A DNA stretch of 64,000 nucleotides from Candidatus Enterococcus leclercqii (lineage in GTDB: Bacteria; Bacillota; Bacilli; Lactobacillales; Enterococcaceae), in the NCBI RefSeq assembly GCF_009933135.1, contig NZ_MAEH01000016.1:62001-126000 (forward strand), in the 5' to 3' direction. Every line of letters begins with the position of its first letter. Within the stretch, counting starts at the first letter, position 1. The notes under the pieces were generated by a model, which searched no databases, was not told the DNA's origin, and saw nothing but the letters and a program-made list of their open reading frames with translations. This document shows, piece by piece, positions 42,113 to 50,905 of this stretch. The translations under genes and the position numbers were made by a program.

Positions 42113-42350
42113 TGCATCGGCTCCTTTTCTGAATTGTCTACTACATTGATACCCTTCAACATACTTTCAAAAACACGAAACTTCAGTTGCCATTATAGCA
42201 TTTTTTCAGCGGCTAAAATAGTAGCAGTCTGGATTCTATGCTAGAATGAAAGCAAACAATTCCGGCCATTGTTGACCTCTTTGTACTTTTATACTACTGG
42301 CGGTAATGACCGGTTGCTGCGCCCATAAGAACATCTTTAAAGGAGCAATT

Positions 42351-43088
42351 ATGAAAAAAGTATTGATCGTAGACGACGAACCCTCAATCGTGACCCTTTT
42401 GACCTTCAATTTGGAAAAAGAGGGCTATCAAGTAACTAGTGCCACCGACGGAACCACCGGTCTTCAGCTAGCTCTCACCAATCACTTTGATTTTATTATA
42501 TTAGATATCATGCTGCCGGGCCTAGATGGTATGGAGATTACCAAAAAGCTGCGGCAGGAGAAAGTCGAAACACCTATTCTGCTGCTGACAGCAAAGGATG
42601 ATACCATCGATCGGATCTTAGGGCTTGAAATCGGGGCCGATGATTACCTGACCAAGCCGTTCAGTCCACGAGAGGTTTCTGCGCGGATGAAAGCCATTTT
42701 TCGCCGTTTGCAACCTCGAAAAGCTGCAGAAAGCGACAACGCCGATAAGAAAGAAATGATTGATGAAAAAAATGAACAGCTAACCATTGGTGCCATCACG
42801 GCGGATCTCGATAATTTCGAAGTACGGGTAGCCGATGAGCCGATTTTCCTTACCCCCAAAGAGTTCGAATTGTTGGTCTACTTCATGAAGCGCAAAGATC
42901 GGGTAATTGATCGGGATACCCTTTTAGATCGCATCTGGAACTTCGATTTTGCCGGACAGAGCCGAATCGTGGATGTCCATGTGTCACATTTACGGGAAAA
43001 GATTGAAAAGGATCCTAAAAATCCGGAATACCTGGTGACGGTTCGCGGCTTCGGTTACAAGTTTCAAGAACCGAAAGCGAGTCTATGA
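42351..43088 (+). CDS. phoP-like: OmpR-family response regulator (PhoP/PnpR-like)
   Basis: 245 residues from ATG 42351 (AAAGGAG upstream). Receiver domain with the phospho-acceptor Asp in FIILDIMLPGLDG and Lys in LTKPFSPRE, a charged linker, then an OmpR winged helix (TPKEFELLVYFMKRKDRVID, VDVHVSHLREKIE). Its stop overlaps the kinase start (ATGA). A phosphate role is inferred from the kinase type and the nearby pstS with Pho-box-like repeats. Confidence 0.87.
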   Translation: MKKVLIVDDEPSIVTLLTFNLEKEGYQVTSATDGTTGLQLALTNHFDFIILDIMLPGLDGMEITKKLRQEKVETPILLLTAKDDTIDRILGLEIGADDYLTKPFSPREVSARMKAIFRRLQPRKAAESDNADKKEMIDEKNEQLTIGAITADLDNFEVRVADEPIFLTPKEFELLVYFMKRKDRVIDRDTLLDRIWNFDFAGQSRIVDVHVSHLREKIEKDPKNPEYLVTVRGFGYKFQEPKASL

Positions 43089-44839
43089 ACATGAAAAAGC
43101 ACTACGGTGAATATTTGGCCTGGCTGACAGTCCTATTGCTGATCTTTGCTAGTGCTTGGCAGTTGATTGGCGGTTTTTACCAACGACAGGTCTTAAGTCA
43201 ACAACAAGATTATCTGGAAAAAAAAGGGGAACTGCTGATTCGAATGGCAAAAACCCCTGTCAGCCAAGAAGACTTGGCCCACCTCAGCGAAGACTATGTA
43301 ACGGCCTCTGGTGAACGAGTGACCCTTCTGGATGGGAAGGGAAACATCCTTCACGATACCTTTGATCCAACCCTGCAAGGCACTCGTAGTGATCGACCGG
43401 AAGTCAAAACGGTATTGCAAGGTGGCAAACTGGGCGTCTCCTTACGAGAAAGTGATACGTTGGATCAGGAACTATTGTATGTGGCACTCCCGATTACAGT
43501 AGACGGCCAATTAGACAAGATTCTCCGTATCGCTGAACCCACGGCTGGCTTCATGGCCGCATCTGGCGGGGTACGCCGCTCTATCTTTGTCGTCTATAGT
43601 GTCCTCTGCCTACTGATTACACTGTTGATTTTGCATTTTTTACGACAGAAAAATCGTCCAATTGAAAAAATCCTGCCTGTCCTAAAAAAAATGGTGGCTC
43701 AGCCGGAAAAGACTGAACTGATTATGCAGACTTCGCCTCAATGGCAAGAGTTGTATCAAACCATCAACAAGCTCAGTGAACAGCTGACTGAGACCTACCA
43801 AGCATACACAGCTACTGAAAATCAGTTGCACACCTTGTTAAATGAATTGATGATTGGCGTCTTTATTTTAGATGATCAAAAACAGCTAATCATGATGAAT
43901 CCTACGATGAAAGAACAATTGGGACTTTACGGAAAGCTGCAACTGCCTTCAGAATTTGCGGCAATTATCAAGGACCCTTCTTTGATTCAACTGATTTACA
44001 GAGTAAGCCCGCAACAGCCCGTACTACAAGAAGAACTGAAATTGAAGTTACCAGAAGAAAAAGTACTGGATATCAATTTGCGTCTATTCAACGAGCAGCA
44101 ACAGTTGATGGGGATTTCTTATGATCTGACTCGCATTCGTCAACTGGAAAAAATGCAGAAAGACTTCGTGGGCAATGTTTCTCACGAACTAAAAACGCCA
44201 GTCACTTCACTAATTGGCTTCACGGAGACATTACTGGATGGCGCAATGGCAGACCCTGACACCACCCGCGAATTTTTGCAAATCATGCAACAGGATGCCC
44301 GGCGTTTGGAGCGTTTGATTAAAGAAATTATTCAATTGTCTAAAACCGATAACCCGCCGAGCTATGAACTGCAGCCCTTGAAGTTAGCGACGATCTTTGA
44401 ACAGCTGCAGGAAAGTTTTCGGCATTTGTTAGCGGAAAAACAGGTTCAGCTGCGCTTTGAAGGGGACGCTCCAGAAACCTGGTACACCAGTCGGGAATTG
44501 TTTTACCCCATTGTCAAAAACCTAGTGGAAAATGCCATCCAGTATTCTCCGCAAAAAAGCGAAGTGCTTCTTCATTGGGAAGAAACTCCGACAGGTGCCT
44601 TGAAGCTCAGTGTTCAGGACCAGGGAATTGGGATTGAACAAGAGGACCAAGCACGAATCTTTGAGCGTTTTTATCGTGTTGATAAAGCTCGCGCCCGTCA
44701 TTCTGGTGGTACTGGTTTGGGCTTAGCAATCGTAAAAGATTACACCGAATCTCTAGGCGGCAGTGTCAAATTAGACAGTCATCCCGGTGTGGGTTCGCGC
44801 TTTACTGTCCTTTTGCCGCGAAATGTGCCTCACCAGTAA
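43085..44839 (+). CDS. phoR-like: PhoR/PnpS-like sensor histidine kinase
   Basis: 584 residues. Membrane helix about 12-30, extracellular sensor domain about 35-160, second helix about 167-190, linker with HAMP/PAS-like part (240-340), then HisKA with VGNVSHELKTPVTSLIGFTE, and HATPase motifs KNLVENAIQYSP (N), DQGIGIEQED (G1) and GGTGLGLAIVKD (G2). This layout is that of PhoR of Gram-positives. Cognate to the regulator directly upstream. Confidence 0.87.
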   Translation: MNMKKHYGEYLAWLTVLLLIFASAWQLIGGFYQRQVLSQQQDYLEKKGELLIRMAKTPVSQEDLAHLSEDYVTASGERVTLLDGKGNILHDTFDPTLQGTRSDRPEVKTVLQGGKLGVSLRESDTLDQELLYVALPITVDGQLDKILRIAEPTAGFMAASGGVRRSIFVVYSVLCLLITLLILHFLRQKNRPIEKILPVLKKMVAQPEKTELIMQTSPQWQELYQTINKLSEQLTETYQAYTATENQLHTLLNELMIGVFILDDQKQLIMMNPTMKEQLGLYGKLQLPSEFAAIIKDPSLIQLIYRVSPQQPVLQEELKLKLPEEKVLDINLRLFNEQQQLMGISYDLTRIRQLEKMQKDFVGNVSHELKTPVTSLIGFTETLLDGAMADPDTTREFLQIMQQDARRLERLIKEIIQLSKTDNPPSYELQPLKLATIFEQLQESFRHLLAEKQVQLRFEGDAPETWYTSRELFYPIVKNLVENAIQYSPQKSEVLLHWEETPTGALKLSVQDQGIGIEQEDQARIFERFYRVDKARARHSGGTGLGLAIVKDYTESLGGSVKLDSHPGVGSRFTVLLPRNVPHQ

Positions 44840-44870
44840 GTAGCGACAATTGCTCCCTATCCATGAACTG

Positions 44871-44936
44871 AAACAGCCGAAGCCTCCTTGTAGACGACTA
44901 TTTGTTTAGTCGACACAACAGAGGCTTCGGCTGTTT
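44871..44936 (+). terminator. Terminator of the two-component operon
   Basis: Perfect 16-bp arms (44871-44886 and 44921-44936, starting AAACAGCCGAAGCCTC) with an inner GACTA/TAGTC stem. It lies 32 bases after the kinase stop. The following 210 bases to 45147 hold no other clear signal. Confidence 0.82.
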
Positions 44937-45147
44937 GGTCTTATCAGCTGGCAAAGAAGTGCCAAATTTCCACTAGCTATATTCATATGGCGCTTCGTAC
45001 TCTTGAATGAGTGAAAGACGACAGAAGGCAGAGTTTGTCGCAGACTTCTTATTTTTGAAGTCAAATGGTTTCATTTTCTACCTTCTCAGTTGTATAACCA
45101 ATGCGTAGGAAGATGAACATTCGTCTCATCACAAGGAGGAAGTTGTC

Positions 45148-45792
45148 ATGAAAATTTTAATTTTAGGTGCTCACGGAAAAATCGCCCAGATCGTGGAGGC
45201 TCGTCTAACCAAAGAAGTGCCAAACCTAGAGCAGACCTTATTTTTACGTCACGCTTCTCGCATGGAGCACAGCGCAAAGACGCAAACAACCGTCATCGAA
45301 GGAAGTGCCGATAATCCTGCTGACCTGGCAAAAGTTTTACCAGGAAGCGACATCGTCTACGCCAATCTGGCAGGAGATACTATCGAAACCGAAGCAAAAG
45401 TCGTAACTACTGCTATGAAACAAGCAGGTGTCAAACGCCTGATCTGGATTTCAACTTTGGGAATTTATGATGAAGTCCCTGGCAACTACGGGAAATGGAA
45501 TCATCAGATGCTGGATGGCGGCTATCTGGAAACTTACGCTGCTGCGGCAAAGATTGTTGAAGAATCGGGATTGGATTATACAATCATTCGCCCAGCCTGG
45601 CTGAGCAACAAAGAAGAAATTGATTACGAGCTGACAGAAAAAGGTACTCCCTTTAAAGGGACTGAAGTTTCACGAGCAAGTGTTGCCGATTTGATTGTAA
45701 ACCTCATTTCCGACCCAGCTTTACACATCGGCAGTTCCCTCGGTGTGGATAAACCAGGCACTGCTGGAGACAAGCCGGAATGGTATCGCTAA
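45148..45792 (+). CDS. NAD(P)H-binding atypical SDR-family protein
   Basis: 214 residues with a Rossmann GAHGKIAQ glycine motif at 8-15 (GxxGxxx), IVYANLAGD and LIWISTLGIYDEV strands, and IIRPAWLSNKEEIDYELTEK. It belongs to the NmrA/YwnB-like group that binds NAD(P)H. Reaction unknown; homologues often respond to oxidative stress. AGGAGG precedes the ATG. Confidence 0.83.
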   Translation: MKILILGAHGKIAQIVEARLTKEVPNLEQTLFLRHASRMEHSAKTQTTVIEGSADNPADLAKVLPGSDIVYANLAGDTIETEAKVVTTAMKQAGVKRLIWISTLGIYDEVPGNYGKWNHQMLDGGYLETYAAAAKIVEESGLDYTIIRPAWLSNKEEIDYELTEKGTPFKGTEVSRASVADLIVNLISDPALHIGSSLGVDKPGTAGDKPEWYR

Positions 45793-45880
45793 GCAATAAT
45801 CAGCGCTTGAGTTTTTAACAACGAATAAAATCTAGTCACCCTCCTGCGAAGTCAGCACTGCCAATGGTGAGCCACATGCA

Positions 45881-46155
45881 AGGAAATGTGACCTACGTGA
45901 TTTCCAAGTGCTAAATAGCGGATCTTTAACCACAATTAATAAAAAATATACGGATGGGAAAGATTTATAACCATCTTGATGTCTTAGTCCGAAGAAAGAA
46001 CATGACCATACACGTCAAGGAAAGTCAGCCTTTGAAATTTTTAGCAATGAAAAGCCGACGATCTTCCATTAAAATCAATGGAAGATCGTCGGCTTTTGGG
46101 GTCTTACGTTTGGTATTGTTCAGTTCACAGGACGGTGACTCAACTATTATCACAG
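45881..46155. repeat. Dispersed MITE-like element, copy 4 (about 275 bp)
   Basis: Starts AAGGAAATGTGACC and ends CTATTATCACAGC. The hairpin has perfect 21-bp arms (46050-46070 and 46077-46097) with a six-base loop. It is in reverse orientation relative to copies 2 and 5. It occupies the gap between two convergent genes and can terminate both; no gene lies within it. Confidence 0.78.
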
Positions 46156-46171
46156 CGTCTTCAATGGCAGC

Positions 46172-47068
46172 TTAAAGATTTTTGACCTGGCCATCTGCTG
46201 CGCGTTCAACTTTCATTTCTTTAATCGACAAGTAGCCCAGATCTTTTACAGGCCCTGTTTGGACCGTATCTTCCAGCATGTAATCTAAGAATTTCTTCAC
46301 ATCACCGCTTGGCTCGCCTTTGGTATACATGTGTTCATAAGACCAGATTTTCCAATCATTGGTGGCGATATTTTCTGCAGTCGGTGCCACACCATCAATC
46401 GACAAGCTTTGAAGAGAATCATCCAAGTAAGACAATGCCAAATAACTGATGGCCCCTGGTGTTTCTGCAACAATTTTTTTCACGGTTCCTGAAGAATCCT
46501 GCTCCTGTGATTGAACAGATTCCGCTCCGTCTAATGCCCACTTTTCGAAAGTCGCACGGGTACCACTGCCGGATGCTCGATTGATGACGGCGATTTCTTG
46601 ATCCTTGCCGCCGACTTCTTTCCAATTTTTAACCTTGTCGGTGAAGATAGCTACCAACTGCTGTTTGGTCAACTCTTTGACGCCAGCTTCTTTGTTGACT
46701 ACCGGTGCCATTCCTACTACAGCCACTTTATGATCGACTAATTCAGCCGCCGGTACCCCTTCTTTTTCTTCGGCAAAGACATCCGAGTTGCCAATCTGTA
46801 CCGCACCAGAAGCTACTTGTGAAAGCCCTGTACCGCTGCCACCACCTTGCACGGTGATTTGATAATTGGTATTTTCTTGTTCAAATGATTCGCGAGCAGC
46901 ATCTACCAGCGGCTGTAAGGCTGTTGAGCCAACTGCTAAGATTTCCACTTTGCCACCCTTGCTAGCGGTATCCCCGGTTTTGGTATCTGCTTTACTTTCA
47001 TTGTTGCCACAACCGGCTAATAACAATCCTGCGGCCAGTACGATCATACCCATTTTTTTCAATTTCAC
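46172..47068 (-). CDS. pstS: Phosphate ABC transporter substrate-binding lipoprotein PstS, GTG start
   Basis: 298 residues from GTG 47068 (AAAGGAGAG upstream). Lipobox LLAGC, then AVGSTALQPLVDAARESFEQ and QGGGSGTGLSQVASGAVQIG, the phosphate-binding loops of PstS, with SGSGTRATFEKW. It delivers phosphate to PstCAB. No pstC, pstA or pstB is adjacent, which is unusual. An array of Pho-box-like hexamers lies upstream. Confidence 0.9.
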   Translation of the reverse strand: MKLKKMGMIVLAAGLLLAGCGNNESKADTKTGDTASKGGKVEILAVGSTALQPLVDAARESFEQENTNYQITVQGGGSGTGLSQVASGAVQIGNSDVFAEEKEGVPAAELVDHKVAVVGMAPVVNKEAGVKELTKQQLVAIFTDKVKNWKEVGGKDQEIAVINRASGSGTRATFEKWALDGAESVQSQEQDSSGTVKKIVAETPGAISYLALSYLDDSLQSLSIDGVAPTAENIATNDWKIWSYEHMYTKGEPSGDVKKFLDYMLEDTVQTGPVKDLGYLSIKEMKVERAADGQVKNL

Positions 47069-47217
47069 TTTGCTCTCTCCTTTTTTGTAACGAGTACCTG
47101 TGATGACGCGGCAACCATTTCCCATTTGCCTTTTACGCTCCTTGCCAGATTGTAAAAATATGGCTGCACCTGTATCAGTGGTACGCTTTAACTTACAAAC
47201 CCAGTTTAGCAACAGGA

Positions 47218-47277
47218 TGTAAAACTATCGCCAAAAGTATGTAAAGTTTGGATAAAGCCCTGTAAAGATTTCGTAAA
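47218..47277 (-). promoter_or_regulatory. Pho-box-like hexamer array upstream of pstS
   Basis: Hexamers in minus-strand reading: TTTACG (47277-47272), TTTACA (47266-47261), TTTATC (47256-47251), TTTACA (47245-47240), TTGGCG (47234-47229), TTTACA (47223-47218). Start-to-start spacing is 11, 10, 11, 11, 11 bases. This matches the TT(A/T)ACA tandem sites that PhoP dimers bind in Bacilli. Confidence 0.72.
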
Positions 47278-47294
47278 TTGTCCAGTAGTAAAAT

Positions 47295-47430
47295 ACTCAA
47301 AACGTGAGACACAGTAAACAGACAAGTAACTTCCATTAAAGAACCGGAAGTTACTTGTCTATTATTTGTCACACATGCCAAATGGTGTCGACCCTTTGTA
47401 CGTATGATAAGACCTGTTCCTTTCACGAAG
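47295..47430. repeat. Dispersed element, copy 5 (short, degenerate)
   Basis: Hairpin with perfect 15-bp arms AGACAAGTAACTTCC (47320-47334) and complement (47346-47360). Left flank AAACGTGAGAC and right flank ACGTATGATAAGACC match other copies. It lies upstream of the Pho boxes. Confidence 0.62.
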
Positions 47431-47509
47431 GAAAATCACAGCTATTTTCTAATAGCTATTTTCATAGAATAGACCGTTTTCCAGCCGCCAGTCCTTTGAC
47501 CTGCGTGCT

Positions 47510-47644
47510 TTACTTCAACGAATTTTTCTGTCCTTCCACATCCTTCAAAGCATCTCGCACCGCCAGACGGATGACCCAATAAAGAATCACAAATCCCAGT
47601 GCAAAAAACATCAAATTGACCAACAAATTCATACCGATGAACAT
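47510..47644 (-). CDS. Small membrane protein, 44 aa, downstream of the BceB-type permease
   Basis: ATG at 47644 preceded by GGGGGG opens a 44-codon frame, MFIGMNLLVNLMFFALGFVI then LYWVIRLAVRDALKDVEGQK and NSLK. One hydrophobic helix (about 5-27) and a charged cytoplasmic tail. It begins 56 bases after the permease stop on the same strand, with no terminator between, so it probably belongs to that operon. Function unknown. Confidence 0.65.
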   Translation of the reverse strand: MFIGMNLLVNLMFFALGFVILYWVIRLAVRDALKDVEGQKNSLK

Positions 47645-47700
47645 CGTAATCCCCCCTATTTTATGTTGCGTCAATCATAGCATAAAGGAAGTGCTTCTTG

Positions 47701-49782
47701 TTAAAAGGCTTGCGGATTTTCCGCGCGATTGTCCAAGTGGACAAGATAACGCCAACGACAGATCAAAAATAAGACAGCCATCAAAGCGACATAGCAGGCA
47801 ATGATGATGAAAAAGTAATGCCAAATACTCAAAGAAGCCAATTGGACAATTCCCCAGTAGGCAACTGCTGAATGCAAGGTAGCCACGATCATTGGAATAA
47901 AGAACATCCCCATCATCTGCTTAGTCACAATTTGATGGCGTTGCTTAGGTTGAAGACCGATTTGATACAGACTACGATGGTACCGACCTTCTTTGTCCAG
48001 ATCACCAAACAAGCGGAAATACATAATTGAAGCGGTAAAGATAAAGAAAACGCCACCCAACAAAACACCAATCATCAAAATTAAGCCGTTGTCCTGCCGC
48101 TGTCTTTGCCACACTTCGAAACGAGACTGATAGCTGATATAGTTTTCTGAAAAATTCTTTTCATAGGCTGCTTCTCGTGCTTTTGTCGAAAGCGTATCAT
48201 CACTTTCTATTTCCTGCATTCTAGACGTAAATTGCTCTTGGCGCTCGTTTAACAGGGTCAAAATCTTTTGATTGACTTCTTCATCTGATTGCCATTCCTT
48301 GAAATCGATAATCTGGAACCTTGTCTTCCCGTAATACTCCTCTGGAACTGCAAAGTCAGCCACCAATTCGTCAGGTGCTACCAAAAAGCGATACATGGTG
48401 GCAATTCGAAAGCGGGTCGGTACCTGGGTAACTGTGAGCTGCTTTTTCTGGTTGCCACGGGTCAGAATTGTCATGGATTCCTGACGCTCAGCAGCAGATT
48501 TGTTCTTGATTTCTGTCTGTTCCGCTGCACTGGAAGCTGGTGAAATCAACTCATCGACTGCCGGATGCAGTTCTTGTCCTCCCAGCGCTTTTGCTACCCG
48601 ATTGTAATCACTGGCTTTCATGGCGTAAATCATATAAGTACCGTCTTCTTCATCAATTCCTTTTGGAAAATACTGGGTCGGGTAAGTATCCGCGATTTCA
48701 TAGACCACCTCGTGTCCCGCCTGTTTGATAGTATCAACGATTTTTTCTCCCATTTCCAAAGAAGCTTGACCATCCCCGTCGTTATCTACAGAATCATCCA
48801 AAACATAAGCTGCCGAAACCGAATTGCGACTACCGGTCTCAGAACTGCCTAACGCACTGGTTACACTGATTCCTACCAAGGCGACAGAAGCGGTACAGGC
48901 AATCAGCGCATACATGGTAGCATTTTCCTTGGCTTTATAAATGCCTTCTGCAATTCCCAGCAGCTTTTCCCCCTGCCAGTAAGAACCTCGGTGTTGTGCC
49001 CATTTATAAAAATAGACCACCACTTGATGAAAGAATAAGAAGGTCGCAAAAACCGTCAGCAAAACACAAGCTAAAATCCAAGTCAGTGCATAGCCGTTAA
49101 TATTGTGGACAAACGCCCACAATGATCCGTAGCCGGCTACCAAAGCAACAAAGGCCAGAACCACCAATACAGGATGGGTTTTCGGCAATGGTTGCGGAGT
49201 TTCATCGCTTTTTCCCAGTTGGTTAAGATTTTCAGTCTCAATGCGAAAGGTCATCACCGTACTAATGAATAAATACAGCAGAAGAAAAATGCTAATCGTC
49301 AGCAGAATCCCTTTTGCAGGAAAATAAAAAGCCAAGCCCGTTGTAATCCCCAGCAAATTCTGAATGACGATCAAAATAACTTTGGTGAATAAGACTCCCA
49401 AACTGACACCAGTAAATATGGAGGCGACACCCAGCAGCATATTTTCGCCAAAGAGAATTTTCCGCAAGTCTTTAGGCTTCATTCCCAACATCAAATAAAT
49501 GCCTAAATCTCGTTTGCGGGCTTTCACAAATGTCCAAAAGGAATACCACAAAAACACAATAGACAGCAAAACGATTAACACCTGACTAGCAGCCATTCCC
49601 AGATTAGCCAGTTGACTTACGTTATCACTGGAGCCGTTAATTCCGTTGGCCATTTGCGGATGGAAAGTAAGCATGGCAAATGTGAAAAAGACGAAGACCG
49701 AGAACGTACTAGCCAAAAAATAGCTGCCATAGGTACGAGCAGAACGGAGAACGTTATTAATAATCAGCTTGAAGAAGCTCAT
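47701..49782 (-). CDS. bceB-like: BceB-type ABC transporter permease
   Basis: 693 residues, the usual BceB length. It begins MSFFKLIINNVLRSARTYGS, with FtsX-like helices in both halves and a large extracellular domain of about 200 residues (about 315-525) between helices 7 and 8, as expected for peptide-sensing permeases. It starts 26 bases before the ATPase gene ends. Together they detoxify cell-wall-targeting peptides such as bacitracin and signal to the adjacent kinase. Exact peptide unknown. Confidence 0.88.
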   Translation of the reverse strand: MSFFKLIINNVLRSARTYGSYFLASTFSVFVFFTFAMLTFHPQMANGINGSSDNVSQLANLGMAASQVLIVLLSIVFLWYSFWTFVKARKRDLGIYLMLGMKPKDLRKILFGENMLLGVASIFTGVSLGVLFTKVILIVIQNLLGITTGLAFYFPAKGILLTISIFLLLYLFISTVMTFRIETENLNQLGKSDETPQPLPKTHPVLVVLAFVALVAGYGSLWAFVHNINGYALTWILACVLLTVFATFLFFHQVVVYFYKWAQHRGSYWQGEKLLGIAEGIYKAKENATMYALIACTASVALVGISVTSALGSSETGSRNSVSAAYVLDDSVDNDGDGQASLEMGEKIVDTIKQAGHEVVYEIADTYPTQYFPKGIDEEDGTYMIYAMKASDYNRVAKALGGQELHPAVDELISPASSAAEQTEIKNKSAAERQESMTILTRGNQKKQLTVTQVPTRFRIATMYRFLVAPDELVADFAVPEEYYGKTRFQIIDFKEWQSDEEVNQKILTLLNERQEQFTSRMQEIESDDTLSTKAREAAYEKNFSENYISYQSRFEVWQRQRQDNGLILMIGVLLGGVFFIFTASIMYFRLFGDLDKEGRYHRSLYQIGLQPKQRHQIVTKQMMGMFFIPMIVATLHSAVAYWGIVQLASLSIWHYFFIIIACYVALMAVLFLICRWRYLVHLDNRAENPQAF

Positions 49783-50527
49783 GAGACCGCCCTCCCAAGT
49801 GACTCAAAACAGTCAATATTTTTTGATAAAATTCTTCTCGGTCATCGCCTAAATAGATTTCATTATAAAAGCGGCCATCTTTGATAAAAATAACTCGATT
49901 ACAAAAACTTGCCGAAAAAGCATCGTGAGTTACCATCAATGTCGTTACTTGACGTTCTTTATTCATAGTCGTCAAGAGCTCCATCACGGAATTGGCTGAT
50001 TTGGAATCCAAATTTCCCGTGGGCTCGTCCGCCAAAATCAGACTAGGGTCATGAATCAGTGCCCGACAGATGGACACTCGCTGTGCCTCCCCACCGGAAA
50101 GCTGATAAATTCGCTTGTTTCTCAGGTGGGCGATCCCCAATTCCCCCATCAAACGCTCGGCTTCTTTCATCATTACAGCGGGCTTTTCCCGATCCAATGT
50201 CAAGGGCAACACGATGTTTTCAATCACCGTTAGCGGCGCCAACAAGTTATAATTCTGAAAGACAAAGCCCAACTTGGTTCGGCGAAAATCTGCCAAACGA
50301 TTCTTGTTGTACTGATGAGGATTTTCTCCTTCCAATACAATACTGCCAGATGTTGGTTGATCGAGGGTCGCGACACAATTCAATAAGGTCGTCTTGCCAC
50401 TACCTGATGGTCCCATAATGGCAACAAACTCCCCTTTTTGAATCTTTAAATCGATTCCTCGTAAGACTTCGACGGTAACTTCGCCGTCATAGTTTTTCAC
50501 CAACTGCTTGATTTCTAATAATGCCAT
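49757..50527 (-). CDS. bceA-like: BceA-type ABC transporter ATP-binding protein
   Basis: 256 residues. Walker A GPSGSGKTT, Q-loop FVFQNYNLLAPLTV, signature LSGGEAQRVSICRAL, Walker B LILADEPTGNLD, switch TLMVTHDAF. It has the C-terminal extension YLGDDREEFYQKILTVLSHL typical of BceA proteins. Partner of the overlapping permease. Confidence 0.92.
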   Translation of the reverse strand: MALLEIKQLVKNYDGEVTVEVLRGIDLKIQKGEFVAIMGPSGSGKTTLLNCVATLDQPTSGSIVLEGENPHQYNKNRLADFRRTKLGFVFQNYNLLAPLTVIENIVLPLTLDREKPAVMMKEAERLMGELGIAHLRNKRIYQLSGGEAQRVSICRALIHDPSLILADEPTGNLDSKSANSVMELLTTMNKERQVTTLMVTHDAFSASFCNRVIFIKDGRFYNEIYLGDDREEFYQKILTVLSHLGGRSHELLQADY

Positions 50528-50905
50528 GGCGCTTTCCTCCTTGAGTTTACTGTTGAGAACTATTGAATTTCTCTAGTTGATAATAGGAAACTGAGCAATC
50601 ACTATCCTGTTGGTTGATGAGTTCTTCTTTGACTCCAGTCTATCAAGGGACAGCCTTTTTACCTATTTGTTAAGTTGACGAAATTCTTACAATTTCGTAA
50701 GACAACTGGTAAAAGAGCCAGTCAGCCTTTCACATCCAGTTATAAACAGCTGCGCTTTTATTAAAACTAGCCAAAGGGGAATTTTTTGACGATAAAAAAG
50801 CCGAAAAACATGCCTCATGTTGCGAACTTCTAACAAGGAAGTCGACAATTCTTTGAGGAATCTTTCGACTAATAGCTGCAATCTTTGCGCTATATAATTT
50901 GTGTT
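50528..50905 (-). promoter_or_regulatory. bceAB upstream region with candidate operator and bceRS terminator
   Basis: A dyad ACGAAATT (50678-50685), five-base spacer and AATTTCGT (50691-50698) is a candidate BceR-type site upstream of bceA. A hairpin AACATG/CATGTT at 50807-50821, followed on the minus strand by a T-rich tract, may terminate the kinase gene. No gene is seen. Confidence 0.5.

Noticed and set aside
45954-46175. 73-aa and 77-aa frames within the repeat copies (also near 39686-39919)
   Set aside because: They arise from the shared repeat sequence, are not equally open in all copies and lack ribosome-binding sites.
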